From: Brucella grignonensis
Lineage (GTDB): Bacteria > Pseudomonadota > Alphaproteobacteria > Rhizobiales > Rhizobiaceae
Assembly: GCF_002252505.1 (NCBI RefSeq)
Contig: NZ_NNRL01000157.1
Location: 310,001 to 374,000 of the forward strand
Length of the DNA: 64,000 nucleotides
Reading direction: 5' to 3'
Both the position numbers and the translations under genes were made by a program. The notes beneath the pieces were generated by a model. That model saw only the letters and a list, made by a program, of their open reading frames with translations. It did no database searches and was not told where the DNA came from. Position 1 is the first letter of the stretch; each line of letters begins with the position of its first letter. Of this stretch, positions 35,881 to 44,776 are shown in pieces.

Positions 35881-36828
35881 ATGACTGACCGATCCTTCGG
35901 TCAGAATGCGCAATACGTTGATTGCTTCCCGCCCATCGGTGCGCGGATTTTCGCGCGTTTCGATGCAGTGCAGGAAATGCTGTAATTCGCGGGTCAGCGG
36001 CATCCCTTCTTCGACAGGGATATAGATCGGATCGACCGATTTGAAAGCCCACTGATCATTCTCGCGCCATACTTCGTGCTTGTAGAATGCAAGCTTGCGA
36101 TCCCAAGGTTCGGCATCGTCAAAAACCAGCATACCCTTGGTCCCCGTCACGCTCAGGCGACGCTCACGATAGGAGTTCATTCGGGAAGCGAAGAGATGGC
36201 CGCGAATACCACTCGGGAATTCGAGATGCACATGGGCGAAATCGCTGATCTTATCGATGATTGCCGTGCCCTCACCGCGAACGGCTGAAGGCTCTTCGCC
36301 GGTGATGGCAAGAACCATCGAAAGATCGTGCGGTGCAAGATCCCAGAGCGCATCGAACTTGTCGTGGAACTTACCGAAACCGACGCGGTGTGAATGCACG
36401 TAGCGAATATCGCCGAGCTCACCGCTCTTCACCATGTCGAGCAGCTTCTCAAACGCCGGATGGAAGCGCAGAATATGCCCGACCATGAACACGCGACCAT
36501 TTTCGCGTGCAGCCGCAACTTCTGCTTCTGCATCGGCAACTTCCAGCGCGATCGGCTTTTCAACCAGAACGTCCTTGCCGTTCTTCACTGCTTCAATTGC
36601 GTATTGCGCGTGAAACTGCGCAGGCAGCGCCAAAACGATGCCATCAATATCGGCGCGCGAGAAAAGTTCGTCGACCGGAATGTTGGGAACACCGAACTCA
36701 GAAGCGAATCGTTCCGCATTCTGTGGATTGGCGTCAGAAACACCGTGAAGGGCCCCGAGGCTCTTCAAGGTACGAATATGGTTGCCGCCCCAATAGCCAC
36801 AACCCAAAACCGCAATACGAGGTGCCAT
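35872..36828 (-). CDS. gnnA: Gfo/Idh/MocA-family dehydrogenase, probable GnnA
   Basis: A 318-residue NAD(P) enzyme. The Rossmann motif GCGYWGGNHIRTLKSLG is at about residues 9-25, and the family's EKPIALEVADAE motif carries the Lys-Pro pair near residue 92. The C-terminal part has the conserved substrate segment GHILRFHPAFEKL and VHSHRVGFGKFHDKFDALWDL. It would oxidise the 3-OH of UDP-GlcNAc before transamination by the downstream gnnB product in lipid A (2,3-diaminoglucose) synthesis. The assignment rests on gene pairing; a WlbA-like role in other sugars is possible. Confidence 0.65.
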   Translation of the reverse strand: MAPRIAVLGCGYWGGNHIRTLKSLGALHGVSDANPQNAERFASEFGVPNIPVDELFSRADIDGIVLALPAQFHAQYAIEAVKNGKDVLVEKPIALEVADAEAEVAAARENGRVFMVGHILRFHPAFEKLLDMVKSGELGDIRYVHSHRVGFGKFHDKFDALWDLAPHDLSMVLAITGEEPSAVRGEGTAIIDKISDFAHVHLEFPSGIRGHLFASRMNSYRERRLSVTGTKGMLVFDDAEPWDRKLAFYKHEVWRENDQWAFKSVDPIYIPVEEGMPLTRELQHFLHCIETRENPRTDGREAINVLRILTEGSVSHSR

Positions 36829-36907
36829 AAAACTAAGCCTTTGCTTTCCGCTAGTTACTTATCTACGCAAATCGTGGAAAACAAGACGAAAGCTATGCGA
36901 AGAGTGC

Positions 36908-36936
36908 TTGACAGGGTCCCGTTCCCCACATATACC
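36908..36936 (+). promoter_or_regulatory. Promoter of the tRNA-Met gene
   Basis: TTGACA (36908-36913), a 17-nt spacer, and TATACC (36931-36936) form a near-consensus sigma-70-type promoter. The tRNA starts about 75 bp downstream on the same strand. Confidence 0.75.
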
Positions 36937-37010
36937 GCCGCCATTCCTTGCATGAACACGGTTCGTGAAACGCTGGAGACAGCGCCGAAAACTGTTTCAC
37001 TGCAATGTGT

Positions 37011-37087
37011 GGCGGAGTAGCTCAGTAGGTTAGAGCAGAGGAATCATAATCCTTGTGTCGGCGGTTCGAATCCGTCCTCCGCTACCA
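37011..37087 (+). tRNA. tRNA-Met(CAT), elongator type
   Basis: The 77-nt sequence from GGCGGAG to CTCCGCTACCA folds as a cloverleaf. The acceptor stem is GGCGGAG/CTCCGCT with a G-U first pair, the D-arm has AGCTCAGTAGGTTAGAGCA, the anticodon loop is ATCATAA, and the T-arm has GGTTCGAATCC. The encoded CCA is present. The anticodon CAT and overall match to alphaproteobacterial elongator tRNA-Met argue against initiator and Ile2 types, but Ile2 cannot be wholly excluded without identity elements. Confidence 0.95.
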
Positions 37088-37324
37088 ACAGCACCCAGAA
37101 ACAGTGTTTCAGCTACTGCAGGCTCTGGAAGCCCAATCACCCCTATTTGTCTCTATGTTGAACGCGCGCGGTGCGAGCAGCTTTTAGCTTAGTCATCACC
37201 TGCAGCGATGAACCACCCGTCTCAACACAATGATGCGGCAATGCTTCACTGGATAGAACCGTGGCGCCGGACTATATCAGAGATGGTTGCGCACCCTTGG
37301 CGCAACGCAAACTGGCAAGAGAGA

Positions 37325-37744
37325 ATGACCGTTCTTATCAATCAGCCCCACCCATCCATCGACAGAGCGTCCATCGACAGATTGGTCAGCACTTTTTATG
37401 GAAAAGCCCGCGAAGATGACGTTATAGGCCCAATCTTTTCAGAGGCCGTAGATGACTGGGATCATCATATTGAACGCATCAGCGAGTTCTGGTCATCCGT
37501 GATCTTGAAAACCGGACGTTACGATGGGCGCCCAATGCCCCCACACATTCGCCTGGGCCTTAAAAACGAACATTTTGATCGTTGGTTGCAATTGTTTGAG
37601 CAGACAGCACGCGACATTTTCCCGCCGGACGGCGCAATTATTTTCATTGATCGCGCCCGCCGGATTGCCGATAGTTTTGAAATGGCAATCGCCACGCATT
37701 CTGGGCAGATTGCGGCACCACGTCATTCGCGCAAGCCATTGTAA
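37325..37744 (+). CDS. Truncated hemoglobin, group III type
   Basis: A 139-residue globin. The proximal haem-binding His is in NEHFDRWLQLFEQTA (about residue 83); the upstream PMPPHIRLGL carries the group III His. Other family segments are RLVSTFYGKAREDDVIGPIF and EFWSSVILKTGRYDGRPM. Such globins bind oxygen or NO and are linked to respiration or NO detoxification. The start at 37325 gives the usual family length and follows a purine-rich stretch. The frame continues to ATG 37208, and that 39-residue extension is not family-typical. Confidence 0.82.
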   Translation: MTVLINQPHPSIDRASIDRLVSTFYGKAREDDVIGPIFSEAVDDWDHHIERISEFWSSVILKTGRYDGRPMPPHIRLGLKNEHFDRWLQLFEQTARDIFPPDGAIIFIDRARRIADSFEMAIATHSGQIAAPRHSRKPL

Positions 37745-37746
37745 AA

Positions 37747-37784
37747 GAAACCGCCTGCCTCTGATAACAGAAGCAGGCGGTTCA
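37747..37784. terminator. Hairpin terminator between the globin and ocd
   Basis: AACCGCCTGC pairs with GCAGGCGGTT (37749-37758 with 37773-37782), flanked by A-rich and T-rich sequence. It lies between convergent genes. Confidence 0.75.
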
Positions 37785-37794
37785 ATAGTTTTCA

Positions 37795-37842
37795 ACGCGC
37801 GTCTTATCCGAAAACCGCTACACACTTTTCGGAACGCGCGCT
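37795..37842. repeat. Half-length RIME-like repeat
   Basis: GCGCGTCTTATCCGAAAACC and GGAACGCGCGC flank an ACTTTTCGG core. It looks like one half of the 105-bp element. It ends just before the ocd stop. Confidence 0.6.
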
Positions 37843-37844
37843 TA

Positions 37845-38921
37845 TTATGCAGCAGGTTTGGTCTTTTCTGCCTTCAGCTGCTGCTTATGTCGCAGCAACA
37901 TGCCGTATAGATCGCGAGGCTCATCCGGATCAGCCAGAAGATCGAGCTGCTCATAGAAGCCCGTATCCTGAAGCTTGTCGCGAACATAGCGCAGTGCCGA
38001 AAAGTCTTCCGTTGCAAAGCCGACTGAGTCGAACAGCGTAATCTGACGCGCATCCTTGCGGCCTTCAGTCTTGCCGGTGATCACTTCCCACAATTCATTG
38101 ACGGGATAATCTTCCGGCAGCTGCTGGATTTCACCTTCAATACGGGTCTGAGGCGGATATTCGACGAAGATGTCCGAACGGCGAAGGATATCACCGTGCA
38201 GTTCGGTCTTTCCAGGGCAATCACCGCCAACCGCGTTGATATGCACACCAGCACCAACCATGTTGTCGGTCAGGATCGTCGCATTGAGCTTGTCGGCAGT
38301 TACGGTCGTGATGATGTCCGCACCCTCGACCACTTCTTCGACATCCTTGCAGATCACGATGTCAAAACCTGCACCTTCAAGATTGCGTGCGCATTTTTCC
38401 GAAGCCGTACGGTCAATATCGTAAAGACGCAGCTTGTCGATGCCAAGAATTGCCTTGAACGCTAAGGCCTGAAACTCGCTCTGTGCGCCATTGCCGATGA
38501 TCGCCATCGTGCGTGCGTTCTTTGGCGCAAGATGCTTTGCGGCAACCGCTGAGGTAGCAGCCGTGCGCAGCGCTGTCAGGATGGTCATTTCGGTCAGAAG
38601 CATCGGATAGCCGCTGCCAACATCCGAAAGAACACCAAAAGCCGTAACTGTCTGCAGGCCGTCGCGCGTATTCTTCGGATGACCGTTCACATATTTGAAG
38701 CCGTACATCGTACCGTCGCTTGTCGGCATCAGCTCGATCACGCCCTCATCGGAATGCGAAGCCACGCGCGGCGTCTTGTCGAAGCTTTCCCAGCGGCGGA
38801 AGTCCTCTTCCACGTAATCGGCGAGCTCCTTGAGGAAGGTCTCGACGCCGACGGAAAGCACCAGCTTCATCATGTGATCGACACTGACAAAAGGGACGAT
38901 ATTCAGGTTCGGTTGGGTCAT
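37845..38921 (-). CDS. ocd: Ornithine cyclodeaminase
   Basis: A 358-residue NAD-dependent enzyme of the ornithine cyclodeaminase / mu-crystallin family that turns ornithine into proline and ammonia. The Rossmann segment TMAIIGNGAQSEFQALAF is at about residues 136-153. GFKYVNGHPKNTRDGLQTVTAF, the family's long conserved stretch seen here in parts, is present, as is GAGVHINAVGGDCPGKTEL. It is 64 bp downstream of the arginase gene, so arginine would be degraded to urea and proline by the pair. Confidence 0.92.
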   Translation of the reverse strand: MTQPNLNIVPFVSVDHMMKLVLSVGVETFLKELADYVEEDFRRWESFDKTPRVASHSDEGVIELMPTSDGTMYGFKYVNGHPKNTRDGLQTVTAFGVLSDVGSGYPMLLTEMTILTALRTAATSAVAAKHLAPKNARTMAIIGNGAQSEFQALAFKAILGIDKLRLYDIDRTASEKCARNLEGAGFDIVICKDVEEVVEGADIITTVTADKLNATILTDNMVGAGVHINAVGGDCPGKTELHGDILRRSDIFVEYPPQTRIEGEIQQLPEDYPVNELWEVITGKTEGRKDARQITLFDSVGFATEDFSALRYVRDKLQDTGFYEQLDLLADPDEPRDLYGMLLRHKQQLKAEKTKPAA

Positions 38922-38985
38922 TCTTGCTCCTTAACATTCAGCGGCAGACCATTTGATCCCGCCAGCAGTGAATGCAGTTTTGAAA

Positions 38986-39906
38986 TCAATAGTTGATGGT
39001 TGGGCGGTCCATGACGCTGCGGCCCAAAAGGCTCGCCATCAGGTCGACCATCACAGTTGCGGTACGTCCGCGTTCATCGAGAAATGGATTGAGCTCGACG
39101 AGATCGAGGCTCGTCACCAGATCGCTGTCATGCAGCATTTCCATGATGAGATGCGCTTCACGGAAGGTGGCGCCACCCGGAACCGTGGTGCCGACAGCGG
39201 GCGCAATCGAAGGTTCAAGGAAATCGACATCGAGGCTCACATGCAGAAGGCCGTTTTCGTCCTTCACGCGCTTAAGGAAGCGGCGCAACAGGGCTGCAAC
39301 ACCATGCTCGTCGATAAGGCGCATGTCATAGACGGCAACATCCGTCTGCTTGATCGCGGCGCGTTCTGCCGGATCAACACTGCGAATACCCATCATGCAG
39401 ACATTAGCGGGATCAATCGGCGCTGCCAGGGCTGGGAAATAGCCCTCAAAGCCCTTCTGGCCCGTGTAATAGGCAACAGGCGTGCCGTGCAGATTGCCGC
39501 TGCCCGTCGTTTCCAGCGTGTGGAAATCCGTATGCGCATCAAGCCACAGCACAAATTGCTTGCGGCCCTTTTCCGCCGCGCGGCGCGCAATGCCGGGAAC
39601 AGTGCCTGCTGCAAGCAGATGATCGCCACCGAGGAAGATCGGAAAACCGTCTTCACTCTCACGATAAGCAGCTTCGCTGATTGCTTCGATCCAGGCGACA
39701 GCCTGCGGCAAAGCCTTGATCGCAGGATTGGGATGGGTCAAAGGGCGCAGTTCGGCCGGAGCCAGATTACCCAGATCGGTAAACTCATGACCAAGTTCGC
39801 GAATCGCTTCCGCAATACCAGCAGCGCGATAACCGTCGGGGCCCATATTGCAGCCCAGACGTCCAGTGCCTTCCTGAACCGGCAATCCCAAAATCTTGCA
39901 ATGCAT
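38986..39906 (-). CDS. arcA: Arginase
   Basis: A 306-residue manganese enzyme that splits arginine to ornithine and urea. The metal-binding motifs are in order: FLGGDHLLAAGT, LWLDAHTDFHT (Asp-x-His-x-Asp), and HVSLDVDFLEPSIAP. The length and SLDLVELNPFLDERGRTA segment fit the arginase/RocF branch rather than agmatinase. ocd follows in the same transcript and a divergent Lrp-type regulator precedes it, as in rhizobial arginine catabolism. Confidence 0.93.
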   Translation of the reverse strand: MHCKILGLPVQEGTGRLGCNMGPDGYRAAGIAEAIRELGHEFTDLGNLAPAELRPLTHPNPAIKALPQAVAWIEAISEAAYRESEDGFPIFLGGDHLLAAGTVPGIARRAAEKGRKQFVLWLDAHTDFHTLETTGSGNLHGTPVAYYTGQKGFEGYFPALAAPIDPANVCMMGIRSVDPAERAAIKQTDVAVYDMRLIDEHGVAALLRRFLKRVKDENGLLHVSLDVDFLEPSIAPAVGTTVPGGATFREAHLIMEMLHDSDLVTSLDLVELNPFLDERGRTATVMVDLMASLLGRSVMDRPTINY

Positions 39907-40037
39907 AAAGTGCTACTCCAGAGAAATTATTGCCCTAAATTGACCATTTACGCTTGGCGATGTGAAGCAACCGGATTGGCAATTTTAACGGTTTGGTTTA
40001 TCAGAATGTCGGATTGGCTTTTCAAAATGGAGAAAAC

Positions 40038-40475
40038 ATGGACGATCTGGATGAAAAGCTCATCACGCTTTTACGTCACAACGGACGGCGCAGCATTTCG
40101 GATGTGGCAATCGATCTCGGCGTCTCGCGTGCGACTGTTCGCTCGCGCATGGAACGGTTGGAACAGTCCGGTGACATCATTGGCTACACAGTGATCCTGC
40201 GGTCCGATGCGGTTGATCTGCCGGTGCGCGGTATCATGATGATCGAAATCGAAGGCCATGTTGCTGATCGTGTGGTCAAGGCACTCGGCGGCTTCTCCGA
40301 AATTTCAGCCATCCACACCACCAATGGTCGTTTCGATCTGGTGGTGGAACTGGGTGCTGCAACACTGACCGATTTCGATGCCGTATTGCGCCGCATCCGA
40401 CTGGTGCCGGGGATCAAGGCCAGCGAAACCAATCTACTGTTGGCAACACCGCGCTCAACGCGCGCGCGTCTGTAA
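40038..40475 (+). CDS. Lrp/AsnC-family regulator, likely of arginine catabolism
   Basis: A 145-residue protein beginning MDDLDEKLITLLRHNGRRSI. The HTH is ISDVAIDLGVSRATVRSRMERLEQSG, and the effector domain includes GIMMIEIEGHVADRV and TTNGRFDLVVELGA. It is divergent from arginase-ocd with 131 bp between the starts, suggesting it activates or represses them in response to arginine or ornithine. GGAGA lies before the ATG at 40038; an upstream in-frame start at 39993 is rejected. Confidence 0.87.
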   Translation: MDDLDEKLITLLRHNGRRSISDVAIDLGVSRATVRSRMERLEQSGDIIGYTVILRSDAVDLPVRGIMMIEIEGHVADRVVKALGGFSEISAIHTTNGRFDLVVELGAATLTDFDAVLRRIRLVPGIKASETNLLLATPRSTRARL

Positions 40476-40478
40476 TAA

Positions 40479-40509
40479 AAAAGCCCGGCTCAAGGCCGGA
40501 CTTTTTATT
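40479..40509 (+). terminator. Terminator of the Lrp-type gene
   Basis: AAGCCCGGC pairs with GCCGGACTT, followed by TTTATTTT. It begins three bases past the stop. Confidence 0.85.
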
Positions 40510-40532
40510 TTATGAGTAAGTGTCTGAATTAA

Positions 40533-40653
40533 AAAGCGGCAGGCCGTGGCGAAAATGGTGATTTTCGAGTACCGAAGCGGAGTGTACTTTTGGGTACATG
40601 AGCATCGGAACGCAGACAAATTGCCATTTGCAGACCGGCATGGCGGCTTTTTT
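40533..40653. repeat. Second repeat family, copy A (about 120 bp)
   Basis: The element includes GCGAAAATGGTGATTTTCGAG, written in part here, then ACCGAAGCGG, a GTAC-centred palindrome TGTAC...GTACA, AGCATCGGAACGCAG and ATTTGCAGACCGGC. It matches the copy at 54571-54670 position by position in its conserved blocks. It lies between convergent genes next to the nemA stop. Its right end is a GGCGGCTTTTTT T-run, so it may end transcription. Confidence 0.75.
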
Positions 40654-40661
40654 CACTTCTA

Positions 40662-41777
40662 TTAGGCGAGGATCGGATAATCCGTATAACCCTTGGCGCC
40701 ACCGCCATACATATGCTGCTGATCCAGCTCGTTGAGCGGTGAATTGTCCTTCAAACGACGGACAAGGTCAGGGTTGGAGATGAACGGCTTGCCAAAGGCA
40801 ACCACATCAGCGCGGCCGCTTTCGATTTCCTGTTCAGCCAGTTCGCGATCATAGCCATTGTTAACCATCCAGGCAGCTTCGCCACCAGCATCGCGATAAA
40901 CCTGCTTGAGACGCGCATAGTCGAATGGCTGCGGGCCCTGCTGGAAGTCACGTGGACCACCGGTCGCACCTTCAATGATATGAACATATGCAAGACCGTA
41001 AGCGGCGAGCTTTTCGACCACATAGTCGAACAGCGGCTGCGGATCGGAATCCGACACGTCATTGGCAGGCGTTACTGGCGAAAGACGAATGCCGACCTTG
41101 CCCGGCGCAACCGACTTGGTAATCGCATCAACCACTTCAGACAGAAAGCGGGCGCGGTTTTCAATGGAGCCGCCATATTCATCGGTGCGGTGATTGCTGT
41201 CCGAACGCAGGAACTGATCGATCAAATAGCCGTTTGCCGCATGGATTTCGATGCCGTCAAAACCAGCCACTTCAATCGCATCCTTTGCAGCCTTGGCATA
41301 GGTCGCAACGATTTCTGGAAGCTCGCTCTTTTCAAGCGCGCGTGGCTCTGAGGTTGGTGCAAATTCGCCGGTGCCATCGGGATGCACGAGATAGGTCTTC
41401 GACTTGGCCGTAATGGCCGAAGGTGCAACCGGCTTGCCGCCATTTGGTTGCAGGCTGTCATGCGAAATACGGCCCACATGCCACATTTGCACGACGATCT
41501 TGCCACCTGCGCCATGAACAGCATCCGTCACGCGCTTCCAACCGGCAAGCTGCTCATCAGAATAAAGGCCCGGTACATCGGCGTAGCCCTGTCCCTGATG
41601 GCTGATCGGCGTTGCCTCGGTGATGATAAGACCGGCACTGGCGCGCTGTTCGTAATAGGTGACGTTGAGATCGTTTGGCACGGCGCGCGGTGAGCGATTG
41701 CGCGTCAAGGGTGCCATAACAATACGATTGGCAAGCTTCAGATCGCCGATTGTAACTGGATCAAACAATGTAGCCAT
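40662..41777 (-). CDS. nemA: N-ethylmaleimide reductase (old yellow enzyme family)
   Basis: A 371-residue FMN enzyme. The TIM barrel carries RIVMAPLTRNRS, VVQMWHVGRISH, the active-site GFDGIEIHAANGYLIDQFL (His-x2-Asn), and NHRTDEYGGSIENRARF with the FMN-binding residues. Members reduce alkenes, nitro compounds and N-ethylmaleimide. A Cys-containing ArsR regulator gene lies 59 bp upstream in the same direction, suggesting induction by electrophiles. Confidence 0.92.
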   Translation of the reverse strand: MATLFDPVTIGDLKLANRIVMAPLTRNRSPRAVPNDLNVTYYEQRASAGLIITEATPISHQGQGYADVPGLYSDEQLAGWKRVTDAVHGAGGKIVVQMWHVGRISHDSLQPNGGKPVAPSAITAKSKTYLVHPDGTGEFAPTSEPRALEKSELPEIVATYAKAAKDAIEVAGFDGIEIHAANGYLIDQFLRSDSNHRTDEYGGSIENRARFLSEVVDAITKSVAPGKVGIRLSPVTPANDVSDSDPQPLFDYVVEKLAAYGLAYVHIIEGATGGPRDFQQGPQPFDYARLKQVYRDAGGEAAWMVNNGYDRELAEQEIESGRADVVAFGKPFISNPDLVRRLKDNSPLNELDQQHMYGGGAKGYTDYPILA

Positions 41778-41836
41778 GGATGCATTCCTTCAAGTTGGAA
41801 AGATTGGGCAAATGGGAGGGATCGATTTAAGGGAGG

Positions 41837-42157
41837 TCAAAGATCGGACAGCGATTTGAGCAAGGCGGCAATCACCTCCTCATTGCGCTTGTAGAAAGTC
41901 CACTGGCCAACACGATGGGGCGTAATCAGCCCCGCCTTCGTCAGCACGGACAAATGGGCAGAAACGGTGGACTGGGAGAGGCCACACCGTTCGAACTGGC
42001 CCGCGCACACACCCATCTCCAGAGGCATGTGCTGATCGGAAAAATGGTTCTCCGGTTCCTTGAGCCAGCTCAAAATGTCGAGACGAACAGGATGAGCGAG
42101 CGCCTTGAGGGTTTCGTCCAAAGGCATAGTTGAGACTATGGTTTGAATGTCCGACAT
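41837..42157 (-). CDS. ArsR-family regulator upstream of nemA
   Basis: A 106-residue winged-helix protein. The HTH is GLSQSTVSAHLSVLTKAGLI, with the first part ETLKALAHPVRLDILSWL. Cys51 and Cys58 (GVCAGQFERCG) sit immediately before the recognition helix, a position used in metal or thiol sensing in this family. It probably controls nemA. ATG 42157 follows GAGGTGA; the frame is open to 42181. It lacks the ELCVCDL-type metal box of classical ArsR. Confidence 0.85.
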   Translation of the reverse strand: MSDIQTIVSTMPLDETLKALAHPVRLDILSWLKEPENHFSDQHMPLEMGVCAGQFERCGLSQSTVSAHLSVLTKAGLITPHRVGQWTFYKRNEEVIAALLKSLSDL

Positions 42158-42264
42158 CACGTTCACCTCGCTGATCTTCATTCATATCGTCATTTCACGA
42201 TATAAGTATCGTTTGTATTCGATTTGAACAGAGGGACGCCGTTCACATGCGCGTGAGCAGGTAA

Positions 42265-42372
42265 AAAGCATTTCCAACAAAAATGCGAAGCGGTTTTGCG
42301 TTGGATGTTGGATAATGCGTAAGCAGATAATTAGAGCGGTTCCAACAATTCAATCCTAGCTGGAACCGCTCC
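42265..42372. repeat. RIME/Bru-RS-type palindromic repeat, copy 5
   Basis: It begins AAAGCATTTCCAACAAAAAT, has the GCGAAGCGGTTTTGCGTTGG core, and ends with a hairpin GAGCGGTTCCA ... TGGAACCGCTCC. It lies upstream of tex. Confidence 0.82.
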
Positions 42373-42462
42373 AATCAACGCCTTTCCTGTGGAACATTAC
42401 AACGGCCTTGATTGCGTCAAACGGGCATCCGACTATGTTCGCCGTAAAGATTTGAGATTGGA

Positions 42463-44775
42463 ATGAATATGGCCAACGATATTAAGCGCATTGCCGGGAT
42501 TATAGCCGCTGAGATCAATGCAAAGCCAGAACAGGCAATCGCCGCCATTGGTTTGCTGGACGAAGGCTCAACCGTGCCATTCGTCGCCCGTTACCGCAAG
42601 GAAGTCACCGGCGGCCTTGATGATACGCAGCTGCGCCAGCTTTCAGAGCGCCTCGCCTACTTGCGTGAACTTGAGGCGCGGCGCTCGTCCATTCTGGAAT
42701 CGATCCGCGGACAGGAAAAGCTCACACCAGAACTCGAACTGAAAATCGCAGGCGTTCAGACCAAGGCCGAGCTTGAAGACCTCTATCTTCCCTATAAGCC
42801 CAAGCGCCGCACCAAGGCGGAAATCGCCCGCGAACGCGGCCTTGGACCGCTTGCCGAAGCCATTCTGACCGACCGCAGGCTGGTCCCCACCGAGATTGCT
42901 GCGCAATATGTCACCGGTGAAGTTGCCGATGTGAAGGCAGCACTGGATGGTGCGCGCGACATCATCGCAGAAGGCTTTGCGGAAAATGCCGAACTGATCG
43001 GCAATCTGCGCAACTATCTCAAGGAACGTGCTGTTCTCCGCTCCCGCGTTGTCGATGGTAAACAGGACGCAGGCGCAAAATTCTCGGATTATTTCGACCA
43101 TTTCGAACGCTGGGCAAATGTTGCAGGCCACCGGGCTCTGGCCATGCTGCGCGGTCGCAACGAGGATTTTCTGTCGCTCGACATTGAAATCGACGCCGAC
43201 GACACCTCGCCGGTAAAGCCGGTCGAACGCAAGATCGCCGCCGCCTATAATATCGGCGCAACCCTGCCCGGCGATCGCTGGCTAATGGAAGTTGCAAGCT
43301 GGACATGGCGCGTCAAACTCTCGCTCTCCTTGTCACTCGACCTCATGCGCGACCTGCGTGAACGCGCCGAGGAAGAAGCCATCAACGTCTTCGCCCGCAA
43401 CCTCAAAGACCTGCTGTTGGCCGCGCCTGCCGGTTCGCGTGCCACCATGGGCCTTGATCCGGGCATCCGCACCGGCGTTAAGGTCGCAATCGTCGATGAC
43501 ACTGGCAAACTGCTCGACACAACGACGGTCTATCCGTTTCCGCCGAAGAACGATGTGCGCGGCACCCAGGCGGAGCTTGCAAGCCTGATCCGCAAACACA
43601 AGATCGAACTGATTGCGATTGGCAACGGCACAGGCAGCCGCGAAACCGAACGTCTTGTCGTGGATATGCTCAACGAGCTTCCAGCACCAAAACCGCTCAA
43701 AGTCATCGTGTCGGAAGCAGGTGCGTCGGTCTATTCGGCATCCGAAGCCGCAGCCGCCGAATTCCCGCAACTCGACGTTTCGCTGCGCGGTGCCGTTTCC
43801 ATCGCCCGCCGTTTGCAGGACCCACTGGCGGAACTCGTCAAGATCGAACCGAAATCCATCGGTGTTGGCCAGTATCAGCATGACGTCGATCAATCGCGTC
43901 TGGCACGTTCGCTCGATGCGATGGTCGAAGATGCGGTGAACGCTGTCGGCGTTGATCTCAACATGGCATCCGCGCCACTGCTCGCGCGCGTATCGGGTCT
44001 TGGAAAGTCTCTTGCCGAAGCAATCGTCGCGCATCGTGATGCAGCCGGGGCTTTCAAGAACCGCAAGGAACTGCTGAAAGTCGCACGCCTTGGCAACCGC
44101 GCCTTTGAGCAATGCGCAGGCTTCCTGCGTATCGCCAACGGCACCGAGCCGCTTGATGCGTCCTCCGTTCACCCGGAAGCCTATGGCGTTGCCAAAAAGA
44201 TCGTTTCCGCCTGCGGCCGCGATGTGCGCAGCCTCATGGGTGATAGCGCAGCACTTAAAAGCCTCGATCCGCGCGTCTTTGTCGATGAGCGGTTTGGTCT
44301 GCCAACCGTGCGTGACATCATCGCCGAGCTCGACAAGCCGGGCCGCGATCCACGCCCTGAATTCAAGACCGCGACCTTTGCCGATGGCATCGATGACATC
44401 AAGGACCTGAAACCCGGCATGATGCTTGAAGGCACCGTCACAAATGTTGCGGCCTTTGGTGCCTTTGTCGATATCGGCGTGCATCAGGACGGACTTGTCC
44501 ATGTCTCCCAGCTTGCGGATAAATTTGTCAAAGACCCGCATGAGGTGGTCAAGGCTGGCGATGTGGTGAAGGTGCGCGTGACGGAAGTGGATGTGCCACG
44601 CAAGCGCATCGGCCTGACGATGAGAAAGGACGGCGGCGAAGCCCCTGCCCCGCGCAACAATGCGCAGCGCGACACGAAACCTGCACAGAAGCAAAACTTC
44701 GCTGCGCGCAAACAGGAACAGCCGTCAACCGGCGGTTTCGGTGCAGCACTTTTGGAAGCGATGAAGAAAAAATAA
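42463..44775 (+). CDS. tex: Tex-type RNA-binding transcription accessory protein
   Basis: A 770-residue protein with the full Tex domain order. First comes an N-terminal helical domain (ALIDEGS...[19 protein letters not shown], a family hallmark, seen here as [18 protein letters not shown]). Then come a YqgF-like domain ([21 protein letters not shown]), a helix-hairpin-helix region ([24 protein letters not shown]) and a C-terminal S1 RNA-binding domain from about residue 645 ([21 protein letters not shown]). Tex binds RNA and influences transcription and virulence genes in several bacteria. The start may be ATG 42463 or 42469. Confidence 0.93.
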   Translation: MNMANDIKRIAGIIAAEINAKPEQAIAAIGLLDEGSTVPFVARYRKEVTGGLDDTQLRQLSERLAYLRELEARRSSILESIRGQEKLTPELELKIAGVQTKAELEDLYLPYKPKRRTKAEIARERGLGPLAEAILTDRRLVPTEIAAQYVTGEVADVKAALDGARDIIAEGFAENAELIGNLRNYLKERAVLRSRVVDGKQDAGAKFSDYFDHFERWANVAGHRALAMLRGRNEDFLSLDIEIDADDTSPVKPVERKIAAAYNIGATLPGDRWLMEVASWTWRVKLSLSLSLDLMRDLRERAEEEAINVFARNLKDLLLAAPAGSRATMGLDPGIRTGVKVAIVDDTGKLLDTTTVYPFPPKNDVRGTQAELASLIRKHKIELIAIGNGTGSRETERLVVDMLNELPAPKPLKVIVSEAGASVYSASEAAAAEFPQLDVSLRGAVSIARRLQDPLAELVKIEPKSIGVGQYQHDVDQSRLARSLDAMVEDAVNAVGVDLNMASAPLLARVSGLGKSLAEAIVAHRDAAGAFKNRKELLKVARLGNRAFEQCAGFLRIANGTEPLDASSVHPEAYGVAKKIVSACGRDVRSLMGDSAALKSLDPRVFVDERFGLPTVRDIIAELDKPGRDPRPEFKTATFADGIDDIKDLKPGMMLEGTVTNVAAFGAFVDIGVHQDGLVHVSQLADKFVKDPHEVVKAGDVVKVRVTEVDVPRKRIGLTMRKDGGEAPAPRNNAQRDTKPAQKQNFAARKQEQPSTGGFGAALLEAMKKK

Positions 44776-44776
44776 G

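Noticed and set aside
37208-37324. N-terminal extension of the truncated hemoglobin
   Set aside because: The 39 extra residues are not typical of the globin family, and the internal ATG at 37325 gives the expected length.
38953-40194. 413-codon plus-strand frame opposite arginase
   Set aside because: It runs antisense to arginase and then into the Lrp-type gene in a wrong frame.
43333-44694. 453-codon minus-strand frame inside tex
   Set aside because: It is a shadow of the GC-rich tex reading frame with no independent family match.
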